A stretch of DNA of 64,000 nucleotides from Streptomyces sp. NRRL S-340 (GCF_000720185.1 NZ_JOIY01000034.1:62001-126000), one strand, 5' to 3'; shown: positions 8,014-16,754, counted from the stretch's first letter. Made by a program: numbers and translations. The notes: generated from the letters alone by a model not told the origin.

Positions 8014-10233
8014 TCAGCCGCGGCGGCCCGGCGAATCCTCCGCAGCCCACTCCTGCCCGGAACTCGGACCGGAGTCGGAACCGGAGTCCGCCCCCGGCCC
8101 GGCACCAGCCCGAACAGAGGCAGCAGTGCCGGGAGCCGTTTCCCTCGCACGGTCCCCATGGCCCGGCCACCACGCCGCGTGGCCGATCAGTGCCGTGAGG
8201 CTCGGGGTGAAGAACATCGCCATGACGAAGGCGGCGACCACGATGCCGAAGGAGACCGCGAAACCCATCTCCGTGAGCAGTGAGTTGCCGGCGAGCATCA
8301 TGGTGGCGAAGGTCGCCGCCAGGATGAAGCCGGCCGCCGCCACGGTGGGCCCGGCGTGCCGGACCGCCATGCCCGCCGCCTCGCGCGGTTCGCGGCCCTC
8401 GCGGGCCTCCTCGCGGAGCCGGGCGATCATGAGGATGTTGTAGTCGGTGCCGATGGCGACCACGAAGAGGTACATGATCACCGGGAGCATGAACATCAGT
8501 CCCGGGTGTCCCTGGCCGTCCTGGAAGATCCAGACGGTGGCGCCCAGGGTGGCGCCGAAGCCGAGGCCCACGGAGGCCATCAGGTACCAGGGGGCGACCA
8601 GGCTGCGCAGCAGCAGCCCGAGGATGACCATGATGAGGACGGCGGCGACGGGGAAGACCGTACGGTAGTCGTGGTTCACCGCGGTGTTGATGTCCTTGAA
8701 GATGGAGGACATGCCGCCGACGACCGCCTCGGTGCCGTCCGGGGCGCCGGAGTGCGCGACGTCGCGCACCTCGCCCACGGCGTCGATCGCCTTCTCCGTC
8801 GACGCCTCGTACTTGAGGGTGACGGTGAAGTCCGCGGTGCTGCCGTCCTTGCTGACCTGGGCCAGGTGGGCGTCGGCGACGCCGTCCACGGCACCGAGCT
8901 TCTTCGCGTACGCCCCGAAGGCGGCCTTGTCCAGCGGCTTTCCGGCGGAGCTGGAGAGGTAGACGTCGGTGGGTGCGGCGGCGCCCGCCGAGTACGCCTT
9001 CTGCATCTCGTCCTGGACGACCATCGACTCCTTGGTCTTGGGCATGGAGCCCGACGCCAGGTCGAACGTGGCCTTGAAGCCGAGCGAGCCGAGCGAGAGC
9101 GCGACCAGGACGAGGCCGGAGACGGCGGCGGCCACGGCCGGCCGGCGCCGGACACCGCGGCCGAGCGCCGCGAAGCGGGCGTTGTCCGGCTCGCGCTGCC
9201 ACGACTTGGACGGCCAGAAGACCTTCGGTCCGATGAGCGAGACCACCGCCGGTATCAGGGTGAGGCCGGCGACCAGGGTGACGGCGACCGCGATGGCCAG
9301 CGCCGGGCCCATCTGCTTGAGGAAGCCGAGGGTGGACAGCACCAGCGCGAGGAAGGCGATGATGACCGCCCCGGCGGCCGAGGCGATGGCCTCGCCGACC
9401 CGGTCCACCGCGTTGATCATGGCCTGCTTGGGTTCGTCACCGGCACGCAGGCGTTCCCGGTAGCGGAACATCAGGAAGAGGAAGTAGTCCGTGCCCACAC
9501 CGAACAGCACGACGATCAGGATCGACGAGATCGAGCTGTTGGCCTGCAGACCGAACAGTTTGGTGGCGTAGGCGATCAGTCCGTTGGCGATGGCGGACAC
9601 CAGACCGATCAGGACCAGGGGCAGTACGGCCAGGATCGGCGCCCGGAAGATGATCAGCAGCGTCACCAGGATGATCGCGAAGGTGCCGATACCGATCAGC
9701 GCCTGACCGCGCTTGGACGAATCCTCCTGGTCGAGCGCCTGGGCGGCCGAACCGCCCAGCTTGGCCTCCAGGTGCGTGCCCTTGGCCAGTTGCCTGACGT
9801 CCGCCCGCAACACCTTGGCGGCGTCGGTCTGTTCGGGCTGACCGGCCTTCTTGCTGTCCATCTGGACCAGGGTCATGGCGTACTTGCCGTCCTTGGACGG
9901 CGGGCCGGGGACGACCTTCTGCACCTGGTCGATGTGCTTCTTGCCCAGTTCGGAGGTGATCCGGGCGATGTCCTGCTTGTCGGCGGCGGTCAGCGTGCCG
10001 CCGTCGGCACGCCGGTACAGGGCGATGGCGGACGGGGTGAAGGCGCTGGGGAACGCCCTCTCCTGCAGGTCCGCCGCTTTGATGGACTCGTAACTCTTGG
10101 GCAGAAAACTGCTCTCGTCACTGTTCGAGGGCAGGCTCGGGGCGGTGGCGACGATGGCAACCGCCGCTATCAGCCACGCCACGATCGTCCAGACAGGATG
10201 TCGGACGACCATGTTCCCAATGCGTCGGAACAT
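8014..10233 (-). CDS. MMPL/RND-family membrane exporter
   Basis: 739-residue integral membrane protein. The start at ATG 10233 follows an AGGAGG site and gives MFRRIGNMVVRHP, the usual MMPL N-terminus, with a first membrane helix at about 13-33. Two repeats follow, each with a large external loop and a block of five or six helices. GxDYxLFLMFRYRE and its second-half counterpart GTDYNILMIARLREE are the hallmark motifs carrying the proton-relay Asp. The family exports lipids, pigments or antibiotics; the substrate here is unknown. The C-terminus is a charged Ser/Gly/Asp-rich tail. No regulator adjoins it. Confidence 0.9.
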   Translation of the reverse strand: MFRRIGNMVVRHPVWTIVAWLIAAVAIVATAPSLPSNSDESSFLPKSYESIKAADLQERAFPSAFTPSAIALYRRADGGTLTAADKQDIARITSELGKKHIDQVQKVVPGPPSKDGKYAMTLVQMDSKKAGQPEQTDAAKVLRADVRQLAKGTHLEAKLGGSAAQALDQEDSSKRGQALIGIGTFAIILVTLLIIFRAPILAVLPLVLIGLVSAIANGLIAYATKLFGLQANSSISSILIVVLFGVGTDYFLFLMFRYRERLRAGDEPKQAMINAVDRVGEAIASAAGAVIIAFLALVLSTLGFLKQMGPALAIAVAVTLVAGLTLIPAVVSLIGPKVFWPSKSWQREPDNARFAALGRGVRRRPAVAAAVSGLVLVALSLGSLGFKATFDLASGSMPKTKESMVVQDEMQKAYSAGAAAPTDVYLSSSAGKPLDKAAFGAYAKKLGAVDGVADAHLAQVSKDGSTADFTVTLKYEASTEKAIDAVGEVRDVAHSGAPDGTEAVVGGMSSIFKDINTAVNHDYRTVFPVAAVLIMVILGLLLRSLVAPWYLMASVGLGFGATLGATVWIFQDGQGHPGLMFMLPVIMYLFVVAIGTDYNILMIARLREEAREGREPREAAGMAVRHAGPTVAAAGFILAATFATMMLAGNSLLTEMGFAVSFGIVVAAFVMAMFFTPSLTALIGHAAWWPGHGDRARETAPGTAASVRAGAGPGADSGSDSGPSSGQEWAAEDSPGRRG

Positions 10234-10470
10234 GCGGGAGGTCCTCCTGGGTAGGAAGATCACCGCAGCCCGGGGAGCGGACCCTGGCATCGGCGACCCC
10301 GGCCGGCACCCACCATCGCGCACCGGCCGAACTGTTGTCTTGTCCCCGATCGTAGTGACCGTTCCACAACGCCGGTCGAGCAGGCCCGGATCGGACAACT
10401 CCGTACACGGAACGAGAGATTCGGACACAGCTCGGCGCAACCCTGGTGGGGCGAGCGAGAGTTCGCGATT

Positions 10471-10503
10471 GATTTTCGATAGAAATCGATCGACAATCGA
10501 TGC
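10471..10503 (+). promoter_or_regulatory. AT-rich palindromic operator in front of the DUF2975/HTH pair
   Basis: Three TCGAT words occur, with ATCGAT at 10485-10490 and again at 10496-10501, ending 2 bases before the ATG at 10504. The stretch is conspicuously AT-rich for this genome. The downstream pair encodes an HTH protein, so autoregulation through this site is likely. Confidence 0.5.
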
Positions 10504-11001
10504 ATGTCTCGTCTCTGCATCCTCGTGCTCCGGGCCGGCGTCGTCGCGGCGGTCCTCGCCGGCCTCTTCGGTCAGATCGTGGTCATTCCGGCGACGGCGG
10601 CCGGCGAAGTGGACCGCTTCCCCCCGTACGCCCCGTTCGCCACGCCCTACGTGACGGTGGCGATCGTCTGCGTGGCCTGCGTCCAGGTCGGCCTCGTCGC
10701 CCTGTGGCAGCTGCTCGCCATGGTCGATCACGGGGCGATCTTCACGCCGCGCGCCTTCCGGTGGGTGGACACCATCATCGGCGCCGCGGCCGTGGCGACG
10801 CTGCTGGCGGCCGGGGTCGCCGGGCACCTCGCCCTGGCCGACATCCCCTCCCCCGACGACGGCATGGAGGTCGTCAGCGCGCTGTTCTCGGCGGTCACCG
10901 GAGCGGGTGCGGGAGGGGCGTTCGTGATGCTCGTCGTCGTCCTGCGCGGTCTGCTGCGCAAGGCGACGGACCTGCAGAGCGAGATCGCCGAGGTCATCTG
11001 A
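10504..11001 (+). CDS. DUF2975 membrane protein
   Basis: 165 residues with four predicted membrane helices (about 8-28, 48-70, 88-108 and 128-150) and a short charged C-terminus. The pattern fits the DUF2975 family, whose genes are almost always followed by a small YozG-like HTH gene, as here. Its stop overlaps the next ATG by one base (TGATG), so translation is coupled. Molecular function is unknown; the pair is thought to act as a membrane-linked regulatory module. Confidence 0.8.
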   Translation: MSRLCILVLRAGVVAAVLAGLFGQIVVIPATAAGEVDRFPPYAPFATPYVTVAIVCVACVQVGLVALWQLLAMVDHGAIFTPRAFRWVDTIIGAAAVATLLAAGVAGHLALADIPSPDDGMEVVSALFSAVTGAGAGGAFVMLVVVLRGLLRKATDLQSEIAEVI

Positions 11002-11303
11002 TGGCGATCATCGTCGACCTGGACGTCCAGCTCGCCCGCCGCCGGCTGTCGGTCGGCGAGTTCGCCGCCGCGGTCGGCATCACGCCCGCCAACATCGCCG
11101 TGCTGAAGAACGGCCGCGCGAAGGCCGTACGGTTCACGACGCTCGACGCGATCTGCCGCACCCTCGGCTGCCAGCCGGGCGACGTGCTGCGCTGGGTGCC
11201 GGACGAGGGTGGCGAAGGCGGTGAACGTGACGAAGGCGCCGGGAGTGACGACGGTGAGGCGGGCGCGGGAGCGGACCGGGAGGGTCAGTCTCCGGCGTCG
11301 TAG
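11001..11303 (+). CDS. Small XRE/YozG-type HTH regulator
   Basis: 100 residues. Residues 1-65 form a Cro/CI-like helix-turn-helix (LSVGEFAAAVGITPANIAVLK, FTTLDAICRTLGCQPGDVL), as in the YozG family that accompanies DUF2975 proteins. The last 35 residues are Gly/Glu/Asp-rich and probably disordered. Its 3' end overlaps the convergent hydrolase gene by 19 bp. Confidence 0.85.
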   Translation: MAIIVDLDVQLARRRLSVGEFAAAVGITPANIAVLKNGRAKAVRFTTLDAICRTLGCQPGDVLRWVPDEGGEGGERDEGAGSDDGEAGAGADREGQSPAS

Positions 11304-12595
11304 GCCGGCGTGACGACGTGGGCCGGCTCCCCGGGGAACGGCCGGTCGCCGGTGAGGTAGGGCTGCATGTCGGTGCGGCCCCGCAGGAAGCGTTCGAAGA
11401 AGGCCGTCACCCGGTGGGTGGTGATCAGCCGCTGCGTACGCTCCGTCAGCGGCGTCTGGTCCTGCTGCGGGTGGTCCTGGCCCTGGTACTGGGACCGGCA
11501 GGTGCCCGGCCGGCTCCCCGGCAGGGCGTCGTCGCGGGCCGCCACCTGGCCGCTGCTCGGGGACCACTGCCGGTTGTAGAAGTCGTGGTTGCCGCCGGTG
11601 AGCGTGTACTTGTAGATCGGCGCCCGGTTGGCGGCGGCGTTCTGCTCGAAGAACGTTCCCGTGTTGACCTGGTCGCAGGTTCCCCACATGACGGCGAACG
11701 GCGTACGGGTCACCGGATCGCCGTCCCAGGTGGCGGTGGGGGCGAGCGCGAAGGCCGCCTTGACGTCGACGCCGGCCGGCCAGTGGGCGCGGGAGGAGTC
11801 CGCGACCTCCTGCATGACTCCGCCGCCGCCCATGGAGTGCCCGAGGAGACCGACGTCGCCCAGGTCGACCCGGCCGCGGAAGCCTGCCCCCACCGGCGCA
11901 CCGGTACGGGCGTCGGTGAGCGCGCCGCGCAACGGGCCGTCGCCCGTGCGGGCCAGCCGCTGCCACATCCTCAGATGCCGGTCGATCAGCGCGGCGCGGG
12001 CCCGGTAGACCGTGTCGGCCTGTCCGCCGGCGGTGGCGTTGATGCCGTTGGCTCCGACCGACACGACCACGAAGCCGCGTCCGGCCAGGGCCCGCGCCAG
12101 ATAGTCGTACCCGCTGCTGCTGCGGATCGGCGCGACGCCCGGCGCGCACGGCCACGCCCACAGCCGTGCCGCCGCCTGTTCGACGATCGCCTGCTGACGG
12201 ACGGCCTCGGCCTCGTCGCCCGCCTTCTCCGCCCGGTCGCGGGCCGCCCGAGCGGCGGCGCTCTCCGCCTCCGCGCCCGCGTCGGCGCAGGTCTCCCACG
12301 AGCCGTGCTGGAGGAGGACCAGAGGGTGCCGGCCGGCGCTCAGGCGCGCCGGATAGTAGACGTCGGCGGCGAGTTCGCTTCGCCCGACGTACCCGATCGA
12401 GGCAGGAGGCTGGAAGGCCTGGTCGCCCAGGTCGTAGCGGGCCTCGAGGACGGCGGGCGCGCCGGCGGGGTCGGCGGCGGTGGTTTCGGGAGCGGCCGTC
12501 GCGGGGGCGGTGAGGGTGACGGAGAGGGCGAAGGCGGGGAGGGCGGACAGGGCGAGAGCGCGGAAGGGCGCCGTCAGCCGGGCGGGGGTCTTCAT
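11285..12595 (-). CDS. Secreted alpha/beta hydrolase (chlorophyllase/PAF-acetylhydrolase-like)
   Basis: 436 residues with a Sec signal peptide (hydrophobic core about 13-33, cleavage near ATAA). LLQHGSWE gives the oxyanion strand, GHSMGGGG places nucleophile Ser254, and GGNHDFYN probably holds the catalytic His. This architecture is seen in secreted Streptomyces lipase/esterase-like hydrolases of unknown substrate. The ATG at 12595 lies about 10 bases after an AAGGAAC-type ribosome site. An alanine/glutamate-rich helical insert at 105-145 interrupts the early part of the fold. Confidence 0.75.
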   Translation of the reverse strand: MKTPARLTAPFRALALSALPAFALSVTLTAPATAAPETTAADPAGAPAVLEARYDLGDQAFQPPASIGYVGRSELAADVYYPARLSAGRHPLVLLQHGSWETCADAGAEAESAAARAARDRAEKAGDEAEAVRQQAIVEQAAARLWAWPCAPGVAPIRSSSGYDYLARALAGRGFVVVSVGANGINATAGGQADTVYRARAALIDRHLRMWQRLARTGDGPLRGALTDARTGAPVGAGFRGRVDLGDVGLLGHSMGGGGVMQEVADSSRAHWPAGVDVKAAFALAPTATWDGDPVTRTPFAVMWGTCDQVNTGTFFEQNAAANRAPIYKYTLTGGNHDFYNRQWSPSSGQVAARDDALPGSRPGTCRSQYQGQDHPQQDQTPLTERTQRLITTHRVTAFFERFLRGRTDMQPYLTGDRPFPGEPAHVVTPAYDAGD

Positions 12596-12785
12596 CGGTT
12601 TCTTGGTTCCTTTTTCCCTGGTGGGCTGTGGGTGAGGGCGGCGGGGTGGCTTCTGGGGCCGCGGCCCGGTGGGCGGGGTGGCCCGGTGGGGCGGTCGGTC
12701 CGGGTGAGTTGGTCCGGTGAGCCGGTCGGCCCGGGCGGGTCGGGCCGGTCGGGGGTTGGCCAGGACGTGTGGCTGCCGGCTGCCC

Positions 12786-12900
12786 GTGTGACCGTCGGCT
12801 TGAGCGTGTGACCGGCGGCTGAGGCGTACGGCCGCCGACTGAGCCGTACGGCTACCGGCTGACCCGTACGGCTGAGGCGTGTGGCCGTCGGCTGTGTGGT
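12786..12900. repeat. Degenerate 20-bp tandem repeats upstream of the secreted hydrolase
   Basis: Six imperfect copies of a roughly 20-base unit, beginning GTGTGACC or GTACGGCC and containing CGGCTGA, follow each other; one is shortened to 13 bases. The rest of 12596-12930 is gene-free and contains G-rich low-complexity sequence (GGTCCGG, GGTGGCCCGG). I see no gene in it. Confidence 0.7.
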
Positions 12901-12930
12901 GCTGCCGTCGTCGCCGGACGGGCGGCCGGC

Positions 12931-13299
12931 TCAGCGGGGGCTCTGGGCCGCCGTGCCCAGGGGCCTGGGCACGGCGGAGGCCGCGTCGGGTGCCGGGGCC
13001 GTGGCGGTGGCCGGGACCGGGGACGGAGCCGGTGGGCCGGTCACGGACGGGGTCGTGGCGGGCGGGGCGGGAGCGTCCTGGTGGCGTTGGCCCAGCCACA
13101 GGACGACGCCCGCCACGATCGCCGCGAGCGCGACCAGGGCCGACGCCCCGCGGCGCACCCGTGACCACGCGGCGGCGCCCCGGGCGCCGGGCGGCGCCGA
13201 GGGCCGCAGCCGTCCCGGCCCGACGAGCCGGGCGCGGGCGTCCAGGGCGGCTCGCAGGCGCTCCTCGACAGGGTCGTGCGCGGGCCGGGCGGCGGTCAT
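12931..13299 (-). CDS. Single-pass membrane protein coupled to the sigma-factor gene
   Basis: 122 residues: a charged N-terminus (VEERLRAALDARARL), one membrane helix at about 53-70 (ALVALAAIVAGVVLWLG) and a Pro/Ala/Thr-rich external tail. The ATG at 13299 overlaps the sigma-factor stop (ATGA). Position and topology suggest an anti-sigma factor or accessory protein for that sigma factor, but no anti-sigma zinc-finger or other recognised motif is visible. The function is therefore inferred from context only. Confidence 0.65.
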   Translation of the reverse strand: MTAARPAHDPVEERLRAALDARARLVGPGRLRPSAPPGARGAAAWSRVRRGASALVALAAIVAGVVLWLGQRHQDAPAPPATTPSVTGPPAPSPVPATATAPAPDAASAVPRPLGTAAQSPR

Positions 13300-14168
13300 C
13301 GGGGGCCCTCCAGGTTCCTGCTGAGCGCGTCCAGGGCGCGGCTGGCGGTGGACTTGACCGCTCCCCGGGACAGGCCCAGGGTCTCGGCGATCTGCACCTC
13401 GGTGAGATGGGACCAGTAGCGCAGCACCAGGACCTCGCGCTGACGCCGGGTGAGCCGGGCCAGCGCGTTCAGCACCTCGCGGTGCTCCTCGCGGAGCAGG
13501 ACGTACTCCTCGGGCGGCGGGGCCGGGCGCTCCCGTTCGAGCACGGCCCGGCGGACGGTCCTGCGCCGCCGGAGCACCGAGCGGGCGGCGTTGACCACGC
13601 TCGTGCGCAGGTACGCCTCCGGGTCGTCCAGCCGCTCCAGACGGTGCCCGTGACGGCGCAGCAGCGCCGTGAACGCGTCCTGCACCACGTCCTCGGCCGT
13701 GGGCAGGTCGTCGACCAGCAGGACGGCCAGGCGCACCAGCGCGAGCCTGCGGTGGTGGTACAGCCGGTGGAGGTCGACCCCTTGGCCGGTGTCCCGCCGC
13801 CGGGGGCGGTCGGTGGGTCCCGATGGGATGCGGCCGCTGCCAGGGGGCGGGGTGTGGTCGGCGCCGGGGGGCAGGGCCGTGAGGGCGCCGGCTGCTCCGG
13901 CGGTGGGTACGACGGCGGGCGTGGCGGCGTGAACGGCGGGGGACGTGGCGGTGGGGCCGGTGGGGGGCGCTGGGCGCTCGGGTGCGTGCCGGAACAACCG
14001 CCCCCAGGCGCGCGGGAGTGCGCCCGCGTACGGGAACAGCGCCCTCGCGGCGCGCACGGCTCCCGCGCGTCCTGCGGTTCCGGTTCCCGCGCCTCCCGCG
14101 GCACCGGCCGTCCTCGCGGGTGCGGGCGCGTACACGGGCCCGCACGGTGCGGCATGAGATGCGGACAT
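13296..14168 (-). CDS. SigE-family (ECF-type) RNA polymerase sigma factor with long N-terminal extension
   Basis: 290 residues. Region 2 spans about 130-195 (DLHRLYHHRRLALVRLAVLL, AEDVVQDAFTALL, YLRTSVVNAARSVLRRRR). Region 4 spans about 230-285 (LNALARLTRRQREVLVLRYWSHL, IAETLGLSRGAVKSTASRAL). This is the actinobacterial SigE-family pattern. The first 125 residues are Pro/Ala/Thr-rich and absent from typical members of about 170 residues. The ATG at 14168 has a GAAGGA ribosome site, so the extension may be genuine. The next gene is translationally coupled and may encode its regulator. Confidence 0.85.
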   Translation of the reverse strand: MSASHAAPCGPVYAPAPARTAGAAGGAGTGTAGRAGAVRAARALFPYAGALPRAWGRLFRHAPERPAPPTGPTATSPAVHAATPAVVPTAGAAGALTALPPGADHTPPPGSGRIPSGPTDRPRRRDTGQGVDLHRLYHHRRLALVRLAVLLVDDLPTAEDVVQDAFTALLRRHGHRLERLDDPEAYLRTSVVNAARSVLRRRRTVRRAVLERERPAPPPEEYVLLREEHREVLNALARLTRRQREVLVLRYWSHLTEVQIAETLGLSRGAVKSTASRALDALSRNLEGPR

Positions 14169-14531
14169 GACGATCCTTCACTCGGGGAACAGGGGGGCGG
14201 GCCGGGAAAGTCCGGGCCTCCATGGGCTTCAGACGTGCGGCGGGTGCCGAGGTTGCGGGTGGGACGACGCGGAGCACCGTCTTCGCCGGTGATGTGGATC
14301 ACAAGGGGGCGGGGTCGGCGGAGCACGCGCGGGAGCGCGAAACCGGCGTGCGGCGGCGGGCATCCGTCCGCTACCGTGCGGTCCATGTCGAGCCCCGAGT
14401 CAGCCGAGGTGGGGGCTTTCGGTCACGCCGTCAGCCCCCTGCACCCCTGAACCACCGGAACGCCGGAGCACCGGCCCTCCGGGGCCGGCCCTCGTGCCGG
14501 ACCACCGGGACGGCAGGAGCACTGCACTGCC

Positions 14532-14579
14532 GGATCGCCGGATCGCCGGATCGCCGGATCGCCGGATCGCCGGATCGCC
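14532..14579. repeat. Six perfect copies of an 8-bp repeat upstream of the MFS exporter
   Basis: GGATCGCC is repeated six times without a mismatch. An open frame from ATG 14494 runs through the array (reading DRRIAGSP repeats) and is in phase with the exporter ATG at 14665. The remaining 14169-14664 stretch has no convincing gene; part of it is the sigma-factor promoter region. Confidence 0.9.
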
Positions 14580-14664
14580 GGTGAAGTGTGCCCTGCGGGG
14601 GCTGACCGCGGTGACGAGACGACGTTCTCTCGTTCCTCTCCTCACCTCACCTCGGGGTCACTCG

Positions 14665-15885
14665 ATGCCTCTCGCTCTGTACCTGCTCGCCCTGGCGGTC
14701 TTCGCCATGGGCACCTCCGAATTCATGCTCGCCGGGCTGCTGCCCGCCATCGCCTCCGACCTCCACGTCACGGTGGGCGCGGCGGGCGCGCTCACCTCGG
14801 CCTTCGCGATCGGCATGGCCGTCGGCGCCCCGCTCATGGCCGCCCTCGCCCGGAACCGCTCGGGGCGGACCGTCCTGCTCGCGTTCGTCCTGCTGTTCTC
14901 GGCGGCTCACGCCGTGGGCGCCACCACGACGAGTTTTCCCGTCCTGTGCGCCACCCGGCTCGTCGCGGCGCTGGCGAACGCCGGGTTCCTCGCCGTGGCC
15001 GTGACGACGGCGGGCACGCTGGCCGGGCCCGACCGGAAGGGACGGGCGCTGGCCGTGCTGCTGTCCGGCACGACGGTGGCCACGGTCGCCGGGGTCCCCG
15101 GGGGCTCGGTGCTGGGCACGCTGTTGGGCTGGCGCGCCACCTTCTGGGCGGTCGCCGTCCTGTGCCTGCCCGCGGCCGCCGGCCTCCTCAAGACCCTGCC
15201 GGCGGGGTCCGCGCGGGCGGACACGGAGGAAGGCAGGCCGCGACTGCGCTGGGAACTGGCGCAGTTGCGCAGGCCACGCCTGGTGCTGGTGCTGCTGCTC
15301 GGTGCGCTGGTGAATGCCGCGACCTTCGCGAGTTTCACGTTCCTGGCCCCCGTCGTGACCGGGGCGGCCGGGCTGGGGGAACTGTGGGTGCCGCTCGTGC
15401 TGGTGCTCTTCGGCGCGGGTTCCTTCGTGGGGGTCACCGTCGCCGGACGACTGGCCGACCGGCGGCCCGGCCGGGTCGTCGCGGTCGGCGGTCCCGCGCT
15501 GGCCGTCGGCTGGCCGGTCCTCGCCGTGTCGGCGGCCGAGCCGGCCGCTCTGCTCGTCCTCGTGTTCCTGCTGGGCGCGTTGTCGTTCGCGCTGGGCGGG
15601 ACACTGATCACGCGGGCCCTCTACGAGGGGTCGCGGGCGCCCACGATGTCCGGCGCCTACGCGACGGCGGCCCTCAACGTCGGCGCCACCGCCGGACCGC
15701 TCATCGCCGCGACCGCCCTCGGGACCCCGGCGGGGGACCTCGGACCGCTCTGGGCGAGCGGACTGCTCGTCGTGGCGGCCCTCCTGGTCGCGTACCCCTT
15801 CCGCACGGTGATCGCCACGGCGACCGAGGCGACCGAGCCGACCGAGCCGACCGAGGCGACCGAGGCGACCGGGGAGGGCCGGTGA
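14665..15885 (+). CDS. MFS drug exporter of the Cmx/CmlR chloramphenicol group
   Basis: 406 residues with 12 predicted membrane helices. The N-terminus MPLALYLLALAVFAMGTSEF and the motifs LAALARNRSGR, FLAVAVTTAGTL and LLSGTTVATVAGVPGG closely resemble the Cmx/CmlR chloramphenicol exporters of Streptomyces and Corynebacterium. It probably pumps amphenicols or a similar small molecule out by proton antiport. The C-terminal tail is a short Thr-Glu/Ala-Thr-Glu repeat. The ATG at 14665 matches the family start; the upstream in-frame repeat is discussed separately. Confidence 0.88.
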   Translation: MPLALYLLALAVFAMGTSEFMLAGLLPAIASDLHVTVGAAGALTSAFAIGMAVGAPLMAALARNRSGRTVLLAFVLLFSAAHAVGATTTSFPVLCATRLVAALANAGFLAVAVTTAGTLAGPDRKGRALAVLLSGTTVATVAGVPGGSVLGTLLGWRATFWAVAVLCLPAAAGLLKTLPAGSARADTEEGRPRLRWELAQLRRPRLVLVLLLGALVNAATFASFTFLAPVVTGAAGLGELWVPLVLVLFGAGSFVGVTVAGRLADRRPGRVVAVGGPALAVGWPVLAVSAAEPAALLVLVFLLGALSFALGGTLITRALYEGSRAPTMSGAYATAALNVGATAGPLIAATALGTPAGDLGPLWASGLLVVAALLVAYPFRTVIATATEATEPTEPTEATEATGEGR

Positions 15886-15955
15886 CCCGGGCCAGGACTC
15901 GGGCCGCTGCGACGACCCGGGGTGCCCGGCGTGCCCCGGGTCTCCGGCGTGCCCC

Positions 15956-16115
15956 GCGCCCGTCCCGACGCCGCTGCCTGGTTACGCGCCCGTCTCGGCG
16001 CCCCTGCCTGGGCCGGGTTCCGCGTCCGTCCAGGCGCCCGTGCCTGGGTCGGCTTCCGCGTCCGTCCCGACGCCGCTGCCTGGGCCGGCTTCCGCGCCCG
16101 TCCCGGTCCGGCTGA
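15956..16115. repeat. 36-bp tandem repeats encoding the C-terminal tail of the HTH protein
   Basis: Units start at 15956 (30 bp), 15986, 16022 and 16058 (36 bp each), with a partial unit at 16094. Each contains GCGYCCGTC and CTGCCTGG. On the minus strand they encode 12-residue repeats of the type TDAEPGPG. Confidence 0.85.
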
Positions 16116-16527
16116 CCAGTCGCTCGTAGCGCTGCCTGGCCGCCTGCGGGGTGGCCAGGCCGAGGCCGAAGGCGATCTCGGGCCAGGTCATACCGCGTCC
16201 CCGCGCCATCCCGAGCAGCCCCGCCTCGAGTTCGTCCATCTCGGCGCGGGCGAGCGGGACGAGACTCAGCGCGGCGGTGATGTCCGCGCGGTCGACCTCG
16301 GGCTCACCGTCCTCGCGCAGAGCCGCGCCGCTGAGCAGGAACGACACGATCCTGATCGCCTCGTGCGGGCCGGGCATCGCGGGGTGGACCTGACGGCGGC
16401 GCTGCTCGTCCGTGGCGGCGTGACGCTCCGCGATGCGGAACAGGGAGGCGTACACGCGCTGCGCCCGCGCCTCCTCGGCGCTCGGCGGGGTGAAGGCGTC
16501 GGCAGGCTGCTGGGGCGTCGTCGGCAT
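15982..16527 (-). CDS. Small HTH DNA-binding protein with repeat tail
   Basis: 181 residues from ATG 16527 (MPTTPQQPADAFT). Residues 20-135 are helical and charged. WPEIAFGLGLATPQAARQRYERL (about 118-140) is a helix-turn-helix resembling those of small Streptomyces DNA-binding proteins of unknown role. The last 40 residues are encoded by the 36-bp tandem repeats and form a low-complexity Gly/Asp/Ala/Glu tail. A good -35 and palindrome lie just upstream (16545-16562), so the ATG at 16527 is preferred over one at 16719. Confidence 0.7.
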   Translation of the reverse strand: MPTTPQQPADAFTPPSAEEARAQRVYASLFRIAERHAATDEQRRRQVHPAMPGPHEAIRIVSFLLSGAALREDGEPEVDRADITAALSLVPLARAEMDELEAGLLGMARGRGMTWPEIAFGLGLATPQAARQRYERLVSRTGTGAEAGPGSGVGTDAEADPGTGAWTDAEPGPGRGAETGA

Positions 16528-16544
16528 GCGGTCATCCTGCGGGG

Positions 16545-16562
16545 CAAATAATTTGTTGTCAA
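16545..16562 (-). promoter_or_regulatory. TTGACA -35 overlapping an ATTTG/CAAAT palindrome
   Basis: On the minus strand TTGACA (16562-16557) overlaps the 11-base near-palindrome CAAAT-A-ATTTG (16545-16555), 18 bases from the HTH gene start. This suggests autorepression by that protein. Confidence 0.45.
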
Positions 16563-16754
16563 CGCTCCGCAGTAAACGGCCAGTTGTTACGAGATGTGAC
16601 GTCCGCTCATCGGCGGAGCCCGGGCACCGGGCACCCCGCCGTGGACCGGCACGAGCGGGCGGAGGGCCGTACGGGACCGCTGTCGCCCGGCGTTCATCCC
16701 GTGGACTCATTGGTCGCATATGAGTAACGGGTCTGGCCCAGAAAGGATCCCTTC

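Noticed and set aside
14532..14579. CRISPR array
   Set aside because: The 8-bp units are contiguous without spacers and no cas genes occur.
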